Assembly: GCA_947459455.1 (NCBI GenBank)
Contig: CANHEC010000024.1
Span: 1 to 11,856 of the forward strand
Source: Chitinophagaceae bacterium
GTDB lineage: Bacteria > Bacteroidota > Bacteroidia > Chitinophagales > Chitinophagaceae
Reading direction: 5' to 3'
DNA length: 11,856 bases
Positions 1 to 6,559 of this stretch are shown here, one piece after another. A program made the translations under genes and the position numbers. Position 1 is the stretch's first letter, and every line of letters starts with the position of its first letter. Below the pieces are notes generated by a model that ran no database searches, was not told the DNA's origin, and worked only from the letters and a program-made list of their open reading frames with translations.

Positions 1-850
1 GCCAGGGATGGGCCGTGGCCGCCTGCCCGTTTACACTGTTGTAGGCCGTCATAATACTGCGGCTGCCGGCTTTTTTGAGGGCCCACTCAAATGGCAGCAG
101 GTGGCTTTGGCGCAGGTACCATTCGCTCCAGCCAATGGGGTAGCTATCGCGGCCGCCCTCGCCCACATTGGCCACAAAATGCTTGGGGGTGGCTACAATC
201 CCGCTACGCTCCAGTGCCCCCATGTAGGCCACACCCATGCTGGCGCTCAGCCAGGGGTCTTCGCCATAGGTTTCTTCGGTGCGGCCCCACCGCACATCGT
301 TGGCCAGGTTGATGACCGGCGACAGGATCTGCCGGATGCCCCGGGCCCGGGTTTCGGCGGCTATGGCCCCCGCTACCTGTGCCATGAGGGCGGTATCGAA
401 CGTAGCGGCCAGGCCAATGGCCTGGGGGAAAGCAGTAGCGCCACCACGCACCAGGCCGTGCAGCGCTTCATCAAACGCAATGATGGGAATACCGAGGCGG
501 GTACGCTCCACAAAAAAGCGCTGCAGCCGATTGATTTTTTCGGCCAGCGCCACGGCATCTTCCGATGCATTGTACTGCAGCAACTGCGCCGCTGCCCCCG
601 CCTGCTGGCTGCTGGCGCTTACCTGCAGACCAAAAATGCCACGTTGGTATTTGTCTTCTTCACCGGGCTTTACCTCGCCAGGTATCATGAAGCATTGCCA
701 AAACTTTTCCTCCACCGTCATGCGGCTCAGCAGGTCTTCTACCCGCTGGGCAACGGGTAGGTTGGCATTTTTATACGGCAGCAAGGGCTGAGCAATACTG
801 GCACTCACCACGGCTACCACAGCAGCAACTAGTAGGTAAACACGACGCAT
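1..850 (-). CDS. Glycoside hydrolase family 3 beta-glucosidase, N-terminal part (runs off left edge)
   Basis: Reading leftward from the ATG at 850-848 gives 283 codons with no stop before the window edge, so the gene is incomplete here. Residues 1-20 form a signal peptide (Arg-Arg start, hydrophobic Val/Ala core, likely cleavage after SIA at 18-20), so export to the periplasm or surface is expected. The rest matches the GH3 TIM-barrel domain: the RVEDLLSRMTVEEK opening (36-49), AFDEALHG (125-132), the GATAFPQAIGLAATFD block (137-152), RWGRTEETYGEDP (187-199), the KHF motif (223-225) and YNSVNG (270-275). These are the substrate-pocket residues of BglX-type beta-glucosidases. The catalytic Asp of the SDW motif should lie just beyond the edge. 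The enzyme should hydrolyse terminal beta-linked glucose or related sugars from oligosaccharides. Its first codon and leader lie inside a 45-bp direct repeat. No functional link to the crt genes is evident. Confidence 0.9.
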   Translation of the reverse strand, partial: MRRVYLLVAAVVAVVSASIAQPLLPYKNANLPVAQRVEDLLSRMTVEEKFWQCFMIPGEVKPGEEDKYQRGIFGLQVSASSQQAGAAAQLLQYNASEDAVALAEKINRLQRFFVERTRLGIPIIAFDEALHGLVRGGATAFPQAIGLAATFDTALMAQVAGAIAAETRARGIRQILSPVINLANDVRWGRTEETYGEDPWLSASMGVAYMGALERSGIVATPKHFVANVGEGGRDSYPIGWSEWYLRQSHLLPFEWALKKAGSRSIMTAYNSVNGQAATAHPW

Positions 851-882
851 AGGCCACGAATGTAAAGCAGCGGCGGCGAGAG
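838..882. repeat. 45-bp direct repeat, copy 1 (covers the GH3 start codon)
   Basis: The 45 bp at 838-882 recur exactly and in the same orientation at 2330-2374. Allowing two mismatches extends the match left to 831 (paired with 2323), giving 52 bp. This copy includes the first four codons of the GH3 gene and its leader. Similarity stops sharply on both sides. The two copies bracket an AT-rich island, so they may be attachment-site-like ends, a target duplication, or two copies of a dispersed repeat. Confidence 0.9.
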
Positions 883-1192
883 AAGTAGCCAGCCTATTTG
901 CGGAAGCTTGCAAGCACCAAGTGTGCAGAAAAATGTCTGGGAGTGCCCAGTCTCGCTTACTTGTACAAACCACGATGCAGCAGGCACAAGCTTTTTGCAG
1001 TGCTGGCTGCTGCAGGCGGTGAAACAGGCTGCCTTTGACCGAAGCTTCGTGACTTCGATCGTGCCCACTAGGATATAGCCAGCATAAGAGAAGAAAGTCT
1101 TGAGAGACTGGATCGCATTCCATTCTCAAAAAGATCGGAAATCAATTCACGAATGTATCTTCACTACAACGGACTTTAAATTGTCAAAGAAT
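851..1192. other. Intergenic region between GH3 and the island gene; no gene supported
   Basis: The right part of direct repeat copy 1 occupies the first 32 bp. The remainder is mixed-composition DNA with a perfect 10-bp palindrome CGAAGCTTCG at 1040-1049, followed closely by another CTTCG. A 79-residue minus-strand reading frame (829-1068) crosses here. It looks non-coding: it is Cys-rich and low in coding character, and its C-terminal residues come only from the direct repeat. I see no RNA gene or convincing promoter. Confidence 0.5.
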
Positions 1193-1477
1193 ATGTCGGA
1201 AACTCCTGTCCCTTTCAATTTTGAGCATAAAGACATTGGCTATGTTGAAGGAATTTATTTTTTCGATTCCAGCCCTCACGTCTCGAAATCAGAATTTGTC
1301 GAAAACCTAGTGATTAGATTAAGTCGGGAGGACATACCGGTTTCTGTTTGGAAGAATTTCTTCGAATCAGAAAATGAAATTAAAAAATTTGTCGAGCTCC
1401 AATTGAAAATGAGATTTATACACAATTTTCAACCCGATGAATTCGAAGTTCGTTTGCTGACTTCAGCAACACCATAG
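1193..1477 (+). CDS. Hypothetical small soluble protein of the AT-rich island
   Basis: I do not recognise this family. From the ATG at 1193 the product is 94 residues. An in-frame TTG at 1100 would add 31 residues, but ATG is preferred because the extra stretch looks unstructured and no Shine-Dalgarno signal supports TTG. There is no signal peptide or membrane segment. The sequence is rich in Phe, Glu and Lys and looks like a compact alpha/beta fold: a GYVEGIYFFDS strand-turn, then an amphipathic helix around SKSEFVENLVIRLS, then ENEIKKFVELQLKMRF. The gene is much more AT-rich than the crt cluster and lies on the opposite strand from all its neighbours outside the island. A membrane protein gene follows after 30 bp on the same strand, so the two are probably co-transcribed. 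Small soluble proteins of this kind can be immunity or antitoxin-like partners, but nothing here shows it. Confidence 0.55.
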   Translation: MSETPVPFNFEHKDIGYVEGIYFFDSSPHVSKSEFVENLVIRLSREDIPVSVWKNFFESENEIKKFVELQLKMRFIHNFQPDEFEVRLLTSATP

Positions 1478-1507
1478 AAGGATTTTTAGGACAGGTCTAT
1501 TTGGAGG

Positions 1508-1960
1508 ATGAAAACCAAAATTAAAGCTATCGGCTGTGTCCCAATGGCCGTTTTAATCGCATTTATTTTTGCCACCCTAGCTTTTTTGCTAAACAAATAC
1601 CTTTTCCTTTCAAAGAGTCTTTTTGAAACACTTTTATGGCTTTTAGGCGTATGTGCCTTTGTCCTGCTAATGGGTGTCTACATAGCATTATTCCCTTCGT
1701 ACGTTGAGTACCTCTCAAAGGTTTTAATGTATGATTTTCGGGATTCTATGGCCGTGAGAATTCTTTCAATTATTATCGCAATCTTGATTCTAGTAGGCAT
1801 CCTGGGGCCATTATCTATTAAGCTAATTCAATACGTTACTTTATTGAAATCTGATTTGATAAACATATTCACCTTCTTTTGGGTAGGTATATTTCTGTCT
1901 ACCATAGCAATTCGTCTCTTATATGCGGCAATAAAGGTAGCACAGCGGTTTTTTCTATAG
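1508..1960 (+). CDS. Hypothetical four-helix inner-membrane protein of the AT-rich island
   Basis: I do not recognise this family. The 150-residue product is strongly hydrophobic with four predicted membrane helices at about residues 9-29, 40-63, 83-104 and 117-140. A basic N-terminus (MKTKIK) and basic C-terminal segment (KVAQR) suggest both ends are cytoplasmic. There is no enzymatic motif. A GGAGG lies directly against the ATG at 1508, too close for normal Shine-Dalgarno spacing. The next in-frame ATG (1544) would cut into the first helix, so 1508 is kept. Composition is AT-rich: I counted about 32% GC over 1561-1620, against about 72% over 2521-2580 in crtY. The gene follows the small protein gene by 30 bp. 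The pair probably came in together by transfer. Confidence 0.65.
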   Translation: MKTKIKAIGCVPMAVLIAFIFATLAFLLNKYLFLSKSLFETLLWLLGVCAFVLLMGVYIALFPSYVEYLSKVLMYDFRDSMAVRILSIIIAILILVGILGPLSIKLIQYVTLLKSDLINIFTFFWVGIFLSTIAIRLLYAAIKVAQRFFL

Positions 1961-2075
1961 GAGTCTTGCTAGTTGGTCAACACCTCCAACGATAGGCACC
2001 GTTTCTTAAACTCAGTTTTCCGCAGCAAATCGCACTCGTTAATACTAGCAAAAAAGTAACCGATAAAGAGAGGCA

Positions 2076-2099
2076 AGTCCGCTTTCTCCGGACTGTTTT
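2076..2099 (+). terminator. Candidate weak intrinsic terminator after the island gene pair
   Basis: AGTCCG (2076-2081) pairs perfectly with CGGACT (2089-2094) around a 7-nt loop and is followed by GTTTTG. The stem is only 6 bp and the T-run is short. It is on the right strand to end the two island genes, 116 bp past the membrane protein stop. Confidence 0.4.
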
Positions 2100-2251
2100 G
2101 GCTAGCACATGATTCCTGCTTCATAGCAGCGCATTCTTGCTTTGGTGTCGTGAGAGGCTTCTATACAAGACGACCAATAACATGTTGCCCATCGCTATCG
2201 TCTTTCCTGTCGACGAAAGCATGGGCTTACCTTGATGAAAGTGGCGTGAAG

Positions 2252-2319
2252 GCGGACACAGTCCGCGGGAACCAAGCCGGCACCAGTGGCCCGCCGGAGG
2301 CGGAACACTGGCGCCAGTG
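2252..2319. repeat. REP-like double hairpin element downstream of crtY
   Basis: Two stable hairpins lie side by side. The first is GCGGAC (2252-2257), loop ACA, GTCCGC (2261-2266). The second is a two-part cruciform with an outer stem of 10 bp (2279-2288 with 2306-2315, one G-T type mismatch), a GC/AA internal loop, an inner stem CCGCC (2291-2295) with GGCGG (2299-2303), and a GGA loop. A perfect 14-bp palindrome CACTGGCGCCAGTG (2306-2319) overlaps the second. It sits 67-134 bp past the crtY stop on the transcript side, so it may stabilise or end the crt mRNA. The architecture resembles bacterial REP/BIME-type dispersed repeats, which is an inference because only one copy is in the window. 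Confidence 0.55.
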
Positions 2320-2329
2320 CGTAGTAGAG

Positions 2330-2374
2330 AAACACGACGCATAGGCCACGAATGTAAAGCAGCGGCGGCGAGAG
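2330..2374. repeat. 45-bp direct repeat, copy 2 (just downstream of crtY)
   Basis: This is identical to 838-882, with a two-mismatch extension to 2323. It lies 11 bp beyond the crtY stop codon. It carries a displaced copy of the first codons of the GH3 gene, but the reading frame continues into unrelated sequence, so it does not start a GH3 copy. Confidence 0.9.
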
Positions 2375-2385
2375 CAACACTCAGC

Positions 2386-3519
2386 TTAACCACGAAGGCT
2401 GGCAAGTGCCGCCGGCACAAAAATGCTTTTGGGTGTGCTGTTCATCAGCAGCAGTTCTTCCCAAAAGTTGCTCTCGTTATCGAGAAAGCGGAATACCCGG
2501 TCGGCGGGGTTATTTTGAAACAGCCGGAAGAACACATCGGCGCCGGGCAGGCGCCGCTCGTGCAGTACCCGCAGCAGCACGGTATCGTAAAAGCGGAACC
2601 GGGCGGCAGGCTGCGGCAGCGGAGTACCCGGCTGCTTGAGCCACTGCAGCAAAGCCTGGCTGTGCTTCTGAATGTATTGAAACGTGTAGCCGGTAGAGGC
2701 CTTGGTTTGGCCACCGGCAGTGCCGATGAAAACGATGCGCCCATCGCTGGCGGGAAAGCGCAGATTGGTCATGGGGATGATGCCATTTTCAACCTCGGTA
2801 ATGCGGTACTGCGACAGCTGCATTTCGTGGGTCATGAAATGGCGGAGGCCCTCGTCGTATTGCTCATCGGTGAGGGTGTCTTCGGTAAACAGGGTATACT
2901 CAATAAGTGCCCGGCGCTTGCTGACCGGCAGTACGTATACAAATGCACAGCCATGCTGCTGGCTGGTGCGAAAATTCATGAGGTCGGCGGCGGCCGGATC
3001 AAAGCAATCGGTATCTGTTTCGACCCACCAGCCACGAAAGTGCTGCAGCAGGTACAAATCGGCGGGCTGCATAGCCGGCTCTTGCAGCAGCACCGATGAA
3101 AAAATATGCGTGGCCTGGTAGCTGCCATTGGCGCAATGCACCAGTCCGGTAGCGGCTTCTACCTGCTGCACAGCATCGTACAGCACTTGTATGTGCGGGG
3201 CTTGTGCCAGTGTGGCAAATGCGTGTTTGTAAAAATCGATGCCACGAATAAGCTTGTACTCGTAGCCCTTGAGCTGCAGCGGCAGCTGGCCCTCGTAGTG
3301 CCGCACGTGCAGCTGCTGCCAGCGGTGGTGCACCAGTTCCTCAAAGTAGCCGGCGCCACGTTCCCACACACACCAGGTGCGGTCGTTGCGGGTTTTGGGC
3401 TCCCTATCAATCAGGAGGATGCGCTTGGAAGCAAACCACGGATCATTGGCGAGGCGTACGGCCAGCGACAGGCCCGCTGCGCCAGCCCCCAGGATGATGT
3501 AGTCGTACTGCTGGGCCAT
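2386..3519 (-). CDS. crtY: Lycopene beta-cyclase (CrtY type)
   Basis: CrtY closes the psi ends of lycopene into beta-ionone rings in a non-redox reaction that needs reduced FAD. From the ATG at 3519 the product is 377 residues, the usual CrtY length. It begins just before the FAD-binding DYIILGAGAAGLS (6-18). A TTG at 3582 would add 21 residues without homology character and is rejected. Other family marks are NDRTW (45-49), QHFRGWWVE (159-167), FVYVLP followed by ALIEYTLFT with a conserved Glu at 207, and GTAGGQTKASTGYTF (266-280). It is the last gene of the crt cluster, 77 bp after crtZ. With CruF and CrtD present, it probably cyclises only one end to give gamma-carotene/torulene-type monocyclic products. 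Whether it can also make bicyclic beta-carotene cannot be read from sequence. Confidence 0.93.
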   Translation of the reverse strand: MAQQYDYIILGAGAAGLSLAVRLANDPWFASKRILLIDREPKTRNDRTWCVWERGAGYFEELVHHRWQQLHVRHYEGQLPLQLKGYEYKLIRGIDFYKHAFATLAQAPHIQVLYDAVQQVEAATGLVHCANGSYQATHIFSSVLLQEPAMQPADLYLLQHFRGWWVETDTDCFDPAAADLMNFRTSQQHGCAFVYVLPVSKRRALIEYTLFTEDTLTDEQYDEGLRHFMTHEMQLSQYRITEVENGIIPMTNLRFPASDGRIVFIGTAGGQTKASTGYTFQYIQKHSQALLQWLKQPGTPLPQPAARFRFYDTVLLRVLHERRLPGADVFFRLFQNNPADRVFRFLDNESNFWEELLLMNSTPKSIFVPAALASLRG

Positions 3520-3596
3520 GTATCCGGGAGCTGAAGTGAGTGACACAACGATGCTGGGTTTAGTACAGGTGCTGGTGCCCAAAAAAATAATCCCTA

Positions 3597-4079
3597 TCAG
3601 GCGGCTTGCTGCTGGCGTCGTTTATCGGCCCGCACTTTGTCCCAATAGGTTTTGGCCACGTACAGCATGCCGAAGCTTTCGCCGTGCTCTTTGCCGATGT
3701 GCTTGTGGTGCATTTTGTGCGCCCAGCGGATGGTGCGTACGTAGGTATTGTTGCTGCGGGTAAACCACTTGAAGCGCTGGTGAATGATGACATCGTGTAC
3801 GAGGAAATAAGCGAGGCCGTACATGGCGATGCCGAAGCCGATGGTAGCGGCCCAATACACGCCATTTTGCAGGCCGAGCATGATGCAAAGCCAGCTGGGG
3901 ATGGCGAAAATGAGAAAGAAGGCATCATTTTTTTCGAAAGCGTGGCCGCGGGGATTGTGGTGGTCTTCGTGCAGGTACCACAAAAAGCCATGCATCACAT
4001 ACTTGTGCGTAGCCCAGGTGATGGCTTCCATGAGGCCGAAAGTGCCGAGGGTGATGAGTATCCAGAGAGACCAATGCAT
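3597..4079 (-). CDS. crtZ: Beta-carotene 3-hydroxylase (CrtZ, fatty-acid-hydroxylase superfamily)
   Basis: CrtZ is a membrane di-iron oxygenase that hydroxylates C-3 of the beta-ionone ring. The 160-residue product has the full histidine set: H25-x4-H30, H37-x2-H40-H41, H95-x4-H100 and H121-x2-H124-H125. It has hydrophobic helices near 3-22, 53-70 and 74-94, which fits a compact four-helix membrane enzyme. Length is typical for CrtZ. Here it should convert the beta ring of the monocyclic intermediate into the 3-hydroxy ring of saproxanthin. It precedes crtY in transcription, and a 212-bp repeat-bearing gap separates it from cruF. That gap may hold a separate promoter or processing site, though I see no clear promoter. 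No CrtW-type ketolase is nearby, so keto-carotenoids such as astaxanthin are not indicated. Confidence 0.95.
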   Translation of the reverse strand: MHWSLWILITLGTFGLMEAITWATHKYVMHGFLWYLHEDHHNPRGHAFEKNDAFFLIFAIPSWLCIMLGLQNGVYWAATIGFGIAMYGLAYFLVHDVIIHQRFKWFTRSNNTYVRTIRWAHKMHHKHIGKEHGESFGMLYVAKTYWDKVRADKRRQQQAA

Positions 4080-4090
4080 TTGGTATAGTT

Positions 4091-4252
4091 TACGAGTTCA
4101 CGAGTTTGAAAGTTCCAGTGTTCACAAGTTCCAAAGTTCACGAGTTCCAGTGTTCAAAGGTTGCTGGCCGCTTCAGGTTCCGCTGTTGGCCTTTTGCTTT
4201 CAGCTTTAAGCTTTCTGCCTTGAGCATTTTAAAAGTTCCAGTGTTCACGAGT
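4091..4252. repeat. Degenerate short repeats between cruF and crtZ
   Basis: The 14-mer AGTTCCAGTGTTCA occurs exactly three times (4111-4124, 4143-4156, 4234-4247). GTTCACGAGTT occurs at 4096-4106 and 4137-4147, with a near copy from about 4243. The units run into each other as an irregular GTTC-rich array, interrupted by a stretch with GCTTTCAGCTTTAAGCTTTC. Spacing is irregular and units are too short and variable for CRISPR. The array lies in the transcribed gap of the cluster. I find no protein-coding signal in the gap. Confidence 0.7.
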
Positions 4253-4291
4253 CTACCAATACATCCATCAACCAATCAACGATTCAATTTA

Positions 4292-5026
4292 TTAACCGCC
4301 TCCCATTACCAGCACGGTGCGCAGCAGCAGGAAGAACATGAACTGGATGAGTAACAAATGTACCGCGAAGATGTTGTGCTTGGCAAAGCGAAGGCGGTGA
4401 AAGCAAAACAACACTACCGCACTGACGAGGTACCAGCTGAGGTAGTTGAAAAACGGGATCTCGCCATCTTTCCATTGCCAATAGCCGAGCCAAATGGCCA
4501 CGGGCTCCAGCACCCAATCGAACACCACGGCCAGCATGGCACCATCCAGCACCAGCGAGGCGGCCTTCCACCAGCGGGGCAGGCGGTGAATACGGCCCTC
4601 AGGATTGCGCAGCAGGCGCTGCTGCAGCAGGTGCATGGCCATGCCAATGCAATACATGGTGACCAGCCACTGCACCCCAATGAGCCAGGGCACCCCATGC
4701 AGGCCCGACCCCATGACAGTGCCATATTGGTAGCTACCAAAGAGCCAGCCGCGGGTGACGCCCACATACTCGGCCCCGTACCCGATAGCGAAGGCCAGCA
4801 CAGCGAAGAGCCAAAACCGGCTGTTGTACTCGGCTTGTGTCCACACAATCAGCGCCAGGCACACCAGCAAATTGAGCGGGGTGAGCTGCACAAACAACGG
4901 GGCCTTGAAAATGCCAATGGCGATGAAGCCTGACACATGAAACGCCAGGGCGATATAAAGGGCCCACTGCTGCCGCTGCTGCTGGGTAAGCCGCCCGCCG
5001 GCCACCGGTGGCAAACTAGACTGCAT
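4292..5026 (-). CDS. cruF: CruF-like carotenoid 1',2'-hydratase (DUF422 family membrane protein)
   Basis: CruF-family proteins add water across the 1',2' double bond of an acyclic carotenoid psi end, giving a C-1' tertiary hydroxyl. They act in the membrane. The chosen ATG at 5026 gives 244 residues and overlaps the crtD stop by 11 bp, so the two are probably translationally coupled. A further upstream in-frame start (5122) would add 32 unlikely residues. The protein has about seven hydrophobic helices. Family marks are GYGAEYVGVTRGWLFGSYQYG (82-102), GVPWLIGVQW (111-120), FDWVLEPVA (169-177) and FFNYLSWYLVSA (192-203). Conserved acidic residues E85, D170 and E174 are candidate catalytic positions. 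Its place next to a CrtD-like desaturase mirrors the enzymes needed for 1'-hydroxy-3',4'-didehydro end groups. Substrate (gamma-carotene or lycopene) is inferred. Confidence 0.85.
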   Translation of the reverse strand: MQSSLPPVAGGRLTQQQRQQWALYIALAFHVSGFIAIGIFKAPLFVQLTPLNLLVCLALIVWTQAEYNSRFWLFAVLAFAIGYGAEYVGVTRGWLFGSYQYGTVMGSGLHGVPWLIGVQWLVTMYCIGMAMHLLQQRLLRNPEGRIHRLPRWWKAASLVLDGAMLAVVFDWVLEPVAIWLGYWQWKDGEIPFFNYLSWYLVSAVVLFCFHRLRFAKHNIFAVHLLLIQFMFFLLLRTVLVMGGG

Positions 5027-6515
5027 GGCCCTCCTGCTTGTAATCTTGAGCAATGAGATTGGCCGTGATGGCGGCACTTTGCATACACAACGGAATACCA
5101 CCGCCGGGGTGCACGCTGCCACCTACCAGGTACAGGCCCTGGCGGCGCCGGGCTGTATTGGGGTGGCGAAGAAAAGCGGCCAGCCGGCTATTGCTACTGG
5201 TGCCGTATAGGCTACCTTGAAATGAGGCGGTGCGCTGCTCGATGGTGGGCGGATCGAGGATGGCCTCGGTGCGAATGAGGGATGCTATATCGGCGCCCAG
5301 CGCCTTGCTCAGTTTATCGATGACCCGCTGGCGCACCTGCGGTATCCACTGCTGCCAGGGCTGCCCGTGGTGGGCGGGCGCATTTACCATCACAAACCAG
5401 TTTTCCATACCGGCAGGTGCCTGGCCCTCCTCCATTTTCGAGGTAATGTTGACGTAGACCGTAGGATCGGGAAAGAAGTTTTTGTGCCGGAACAGGTGCT
5501 CAAATTCGCGGGCATACTGCTGGCTGAAAAAGATGTTGTGTAAACCAAGATCGTGAAACTGCTGCCCAATGCCCCAGTAGAAAATAAGTGCACTGCTACT
5601 ACGCTCCTGGCGCAGCAGGCGCTTGGCTTCGTAGGGGCTTTGCAGCAGGCGATGGTAGGTAAAGTAGGCGTCGCAATTGCTCACCACTACTTCGGCCGGC
5701 AGGTTTTGCCCACCTACCGCTACACCGCTTACCTGCCCGCCATTTTCGATGATACGATCAACCGGCGTGCTAAAATGAAACTGCACGCCCTTGGCAAGTG
5801 CCAACTGGTGCAGTGCCTGGGTAATGCTGATCATGCCACCCCGCGGGTAGTAGGTGCCCTCATTCATTTCGAGGTGCGGAATGAGCGACAACATGCCGGG
5901 CGCCTTGTAGGGGTTGCTGCCATTGTAGGTGGCATAGCGGTCGAATATCTGCACCGCTTCGGGCGTTTTGAAATGGCGCTTATTGTAGCCATGCAGGCTG
6001 CCAAACAGCAACGAAGGCCTGCTGTGGCGCAAGGCAGGTGCTACTTTGGCCCATGGAAACTGGCGCAGCCGATGCAGCGACTGCTGCAAAAACAACTGGC
6101 CCACATGCTGGTAAGTGCGCCCCGATGACTGCAGGTAGCGCAATACGTTTTGAGCCGGCTCACCCAGTTGTACCTCCATGGCTTGTGCCAGCGCCTGCAC
6201 ATCGGCCCATGCCGTGAGGCGCTTGCCATTGTCGAAAAAATAGCGGCATGATTCGCTGGCACGGCGATACTCGAAGTAATTGCTGATGGGCTCGCCGGCA
6301 TCGGCAAACAACTGCTCCAGCAACTGGGGCTGTGTAAACAGCGAGGGGCCGGCGTCGAATGAAAAACCATCTTGTTGAAACCAGCTGAGCTTGCCACCGG
6401 GATAGTCGTTTTGCTCAAACAACTGCACCTGCCAACCCTGGCTGGCCAGCCGCACCGATGTGGCCAGACCGGCTACTCCCGCTCCTATTACTATTGCCCT
6501 GCGCTTATCATTCAT
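5016..6515 (-). CDS. crtD: CrtD-like carotenoid 3,4-desaturase (CrtI/CrtD FAD-dependent family)
   Basis: This is the second CrtI-family enzyme of the cluster, 499 residues from the ATG at 6515. The N-terminal FAD-binding fold is clear: VIGAGVAGLATSVRLA (9-24), FEQNDYPGGKLS (33-44) and FSFDAGPSLF (51-60). The C-terminal signature LYLVGGSVHPGGGIPLCMQS (461-480) has the HPGGGIP form common in CrtD/CrtN-like members. The crtI product ends instead with YTGQLTVPGPGVPPSLISGE. With CruF encoded by the overlapping next gene, the best assignment is 1-hydroxycarotenoid 3,4-desaturase, adding a double bond at C-3',4' after C-1' hydration, as in saproxanthin and myxol synthesis. It lies 44 bp after idi. 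Methoxyneurosporene-type or ketocarotenoid desaturase activity cannot be excluded from sequence. Confidence 0.82.
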   Translation of the reverse strand: MNDKRRAIVIGAGVAGLATSVRLASQGWQVQLFEQNDYPGGKLSWFQQDGFSFDAGPSLFTQPQLLEQLFADAGEPISNYFEYRRASESCRYFFDNGKRLTAWADVQALAQAMEVQLGEPAQNVLRYLQSSGRTYQHVGQLFLQQSLHRLRQFPWAKVAPALRHSRPSLLFGSLHGYNKRHFKTPEAVQIFDRYATYNGSNPYKAPGMLSLIPHLEMNEGTYYPRGGMISITQALHQLALAKGVQFHFSTPVDRIIENGGQVSGVAVGGQNLPAEVVVSNCDAYFTYHRLLQSPYEAKRLLRQERSSSALIFYWGIGQQFHDLGLHNIFFSQQYAREFEHLFRHKNFFPDPTVYVNITSKMEEGQAPAGMENWFVMVNAPAHHGQPWQQWIPQVRQRVIDKLSKALGADIASLIRTEAILDPPTIEQRTASFQGSLYGTSSNSRLAAFLRHPNTARRRQGLYLVGGSVHPGGGIPLCMQSAAITANLIAQDYKQEGHAV

Positions 6516-6559
6516 GTGCTAAAAATAAGAACAAGCATTCCGCGAACGCAGGCCGGCTG

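Larger units (their letters stand above)
1961..2385. other. Intergenic region between island genes and crtY 3' end; repeat-rich, no gene supported
   Basis: The two neighbouring genes converge here. The stretch holds the weak plus-strand terminator (2076-2099), a GC-rich double hairpin element (2252-2319) and direct repeat copy 2 (2330-2374). Several short reading frames cross it on both strands. None has a recognisable protein signature. The minus-strand frame 2195-2380 shares its opening residues with a frame at 829-1068 only because of the direct repeat. Composition changes from AT-rich to GC-rich at about 2245, so the island's right part is a mosaic. Confidence 0.55.

Noticed and set aside
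8..760. Plus-strand 250-codon frame at the left edge
   Set aside because: It is the antisense of a GH3 gene whose motifs are unmistakable on the minus strand.
829..1068. Minus-strand small frame, paired with a similar frame at 2195-2380
   Set aside because: The shared residues come only from the 45-bp direct repeat. The rest is unrelated, Cys-rich and without coding character.
2317..3099. Plus-strand 260-codon frame opposite crtY
   Set aside because: Antisense shadow of crtY with no recognisable domains.
3520..3582. TTG start for crtY at 3582
   Set aside because: The extra 21 residues are Thr/Ser-rich and precede the usual CrtY start, and the ATG at 3519 sits just before the FAD fold.
4091..4252. 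Possible CRISPR array
   Set aside because: Units are short, irregularly spaced and degenerate, spacers are not of uniform length, and no cas gene is present.
5027..5122. N-terminal extension of CruF to an upstream start at 5122
   Set aside because: It would overlap crtD by over 100 bp and add 32 residues lacking family character. The ATG at 5026 gives a normal CruF length.
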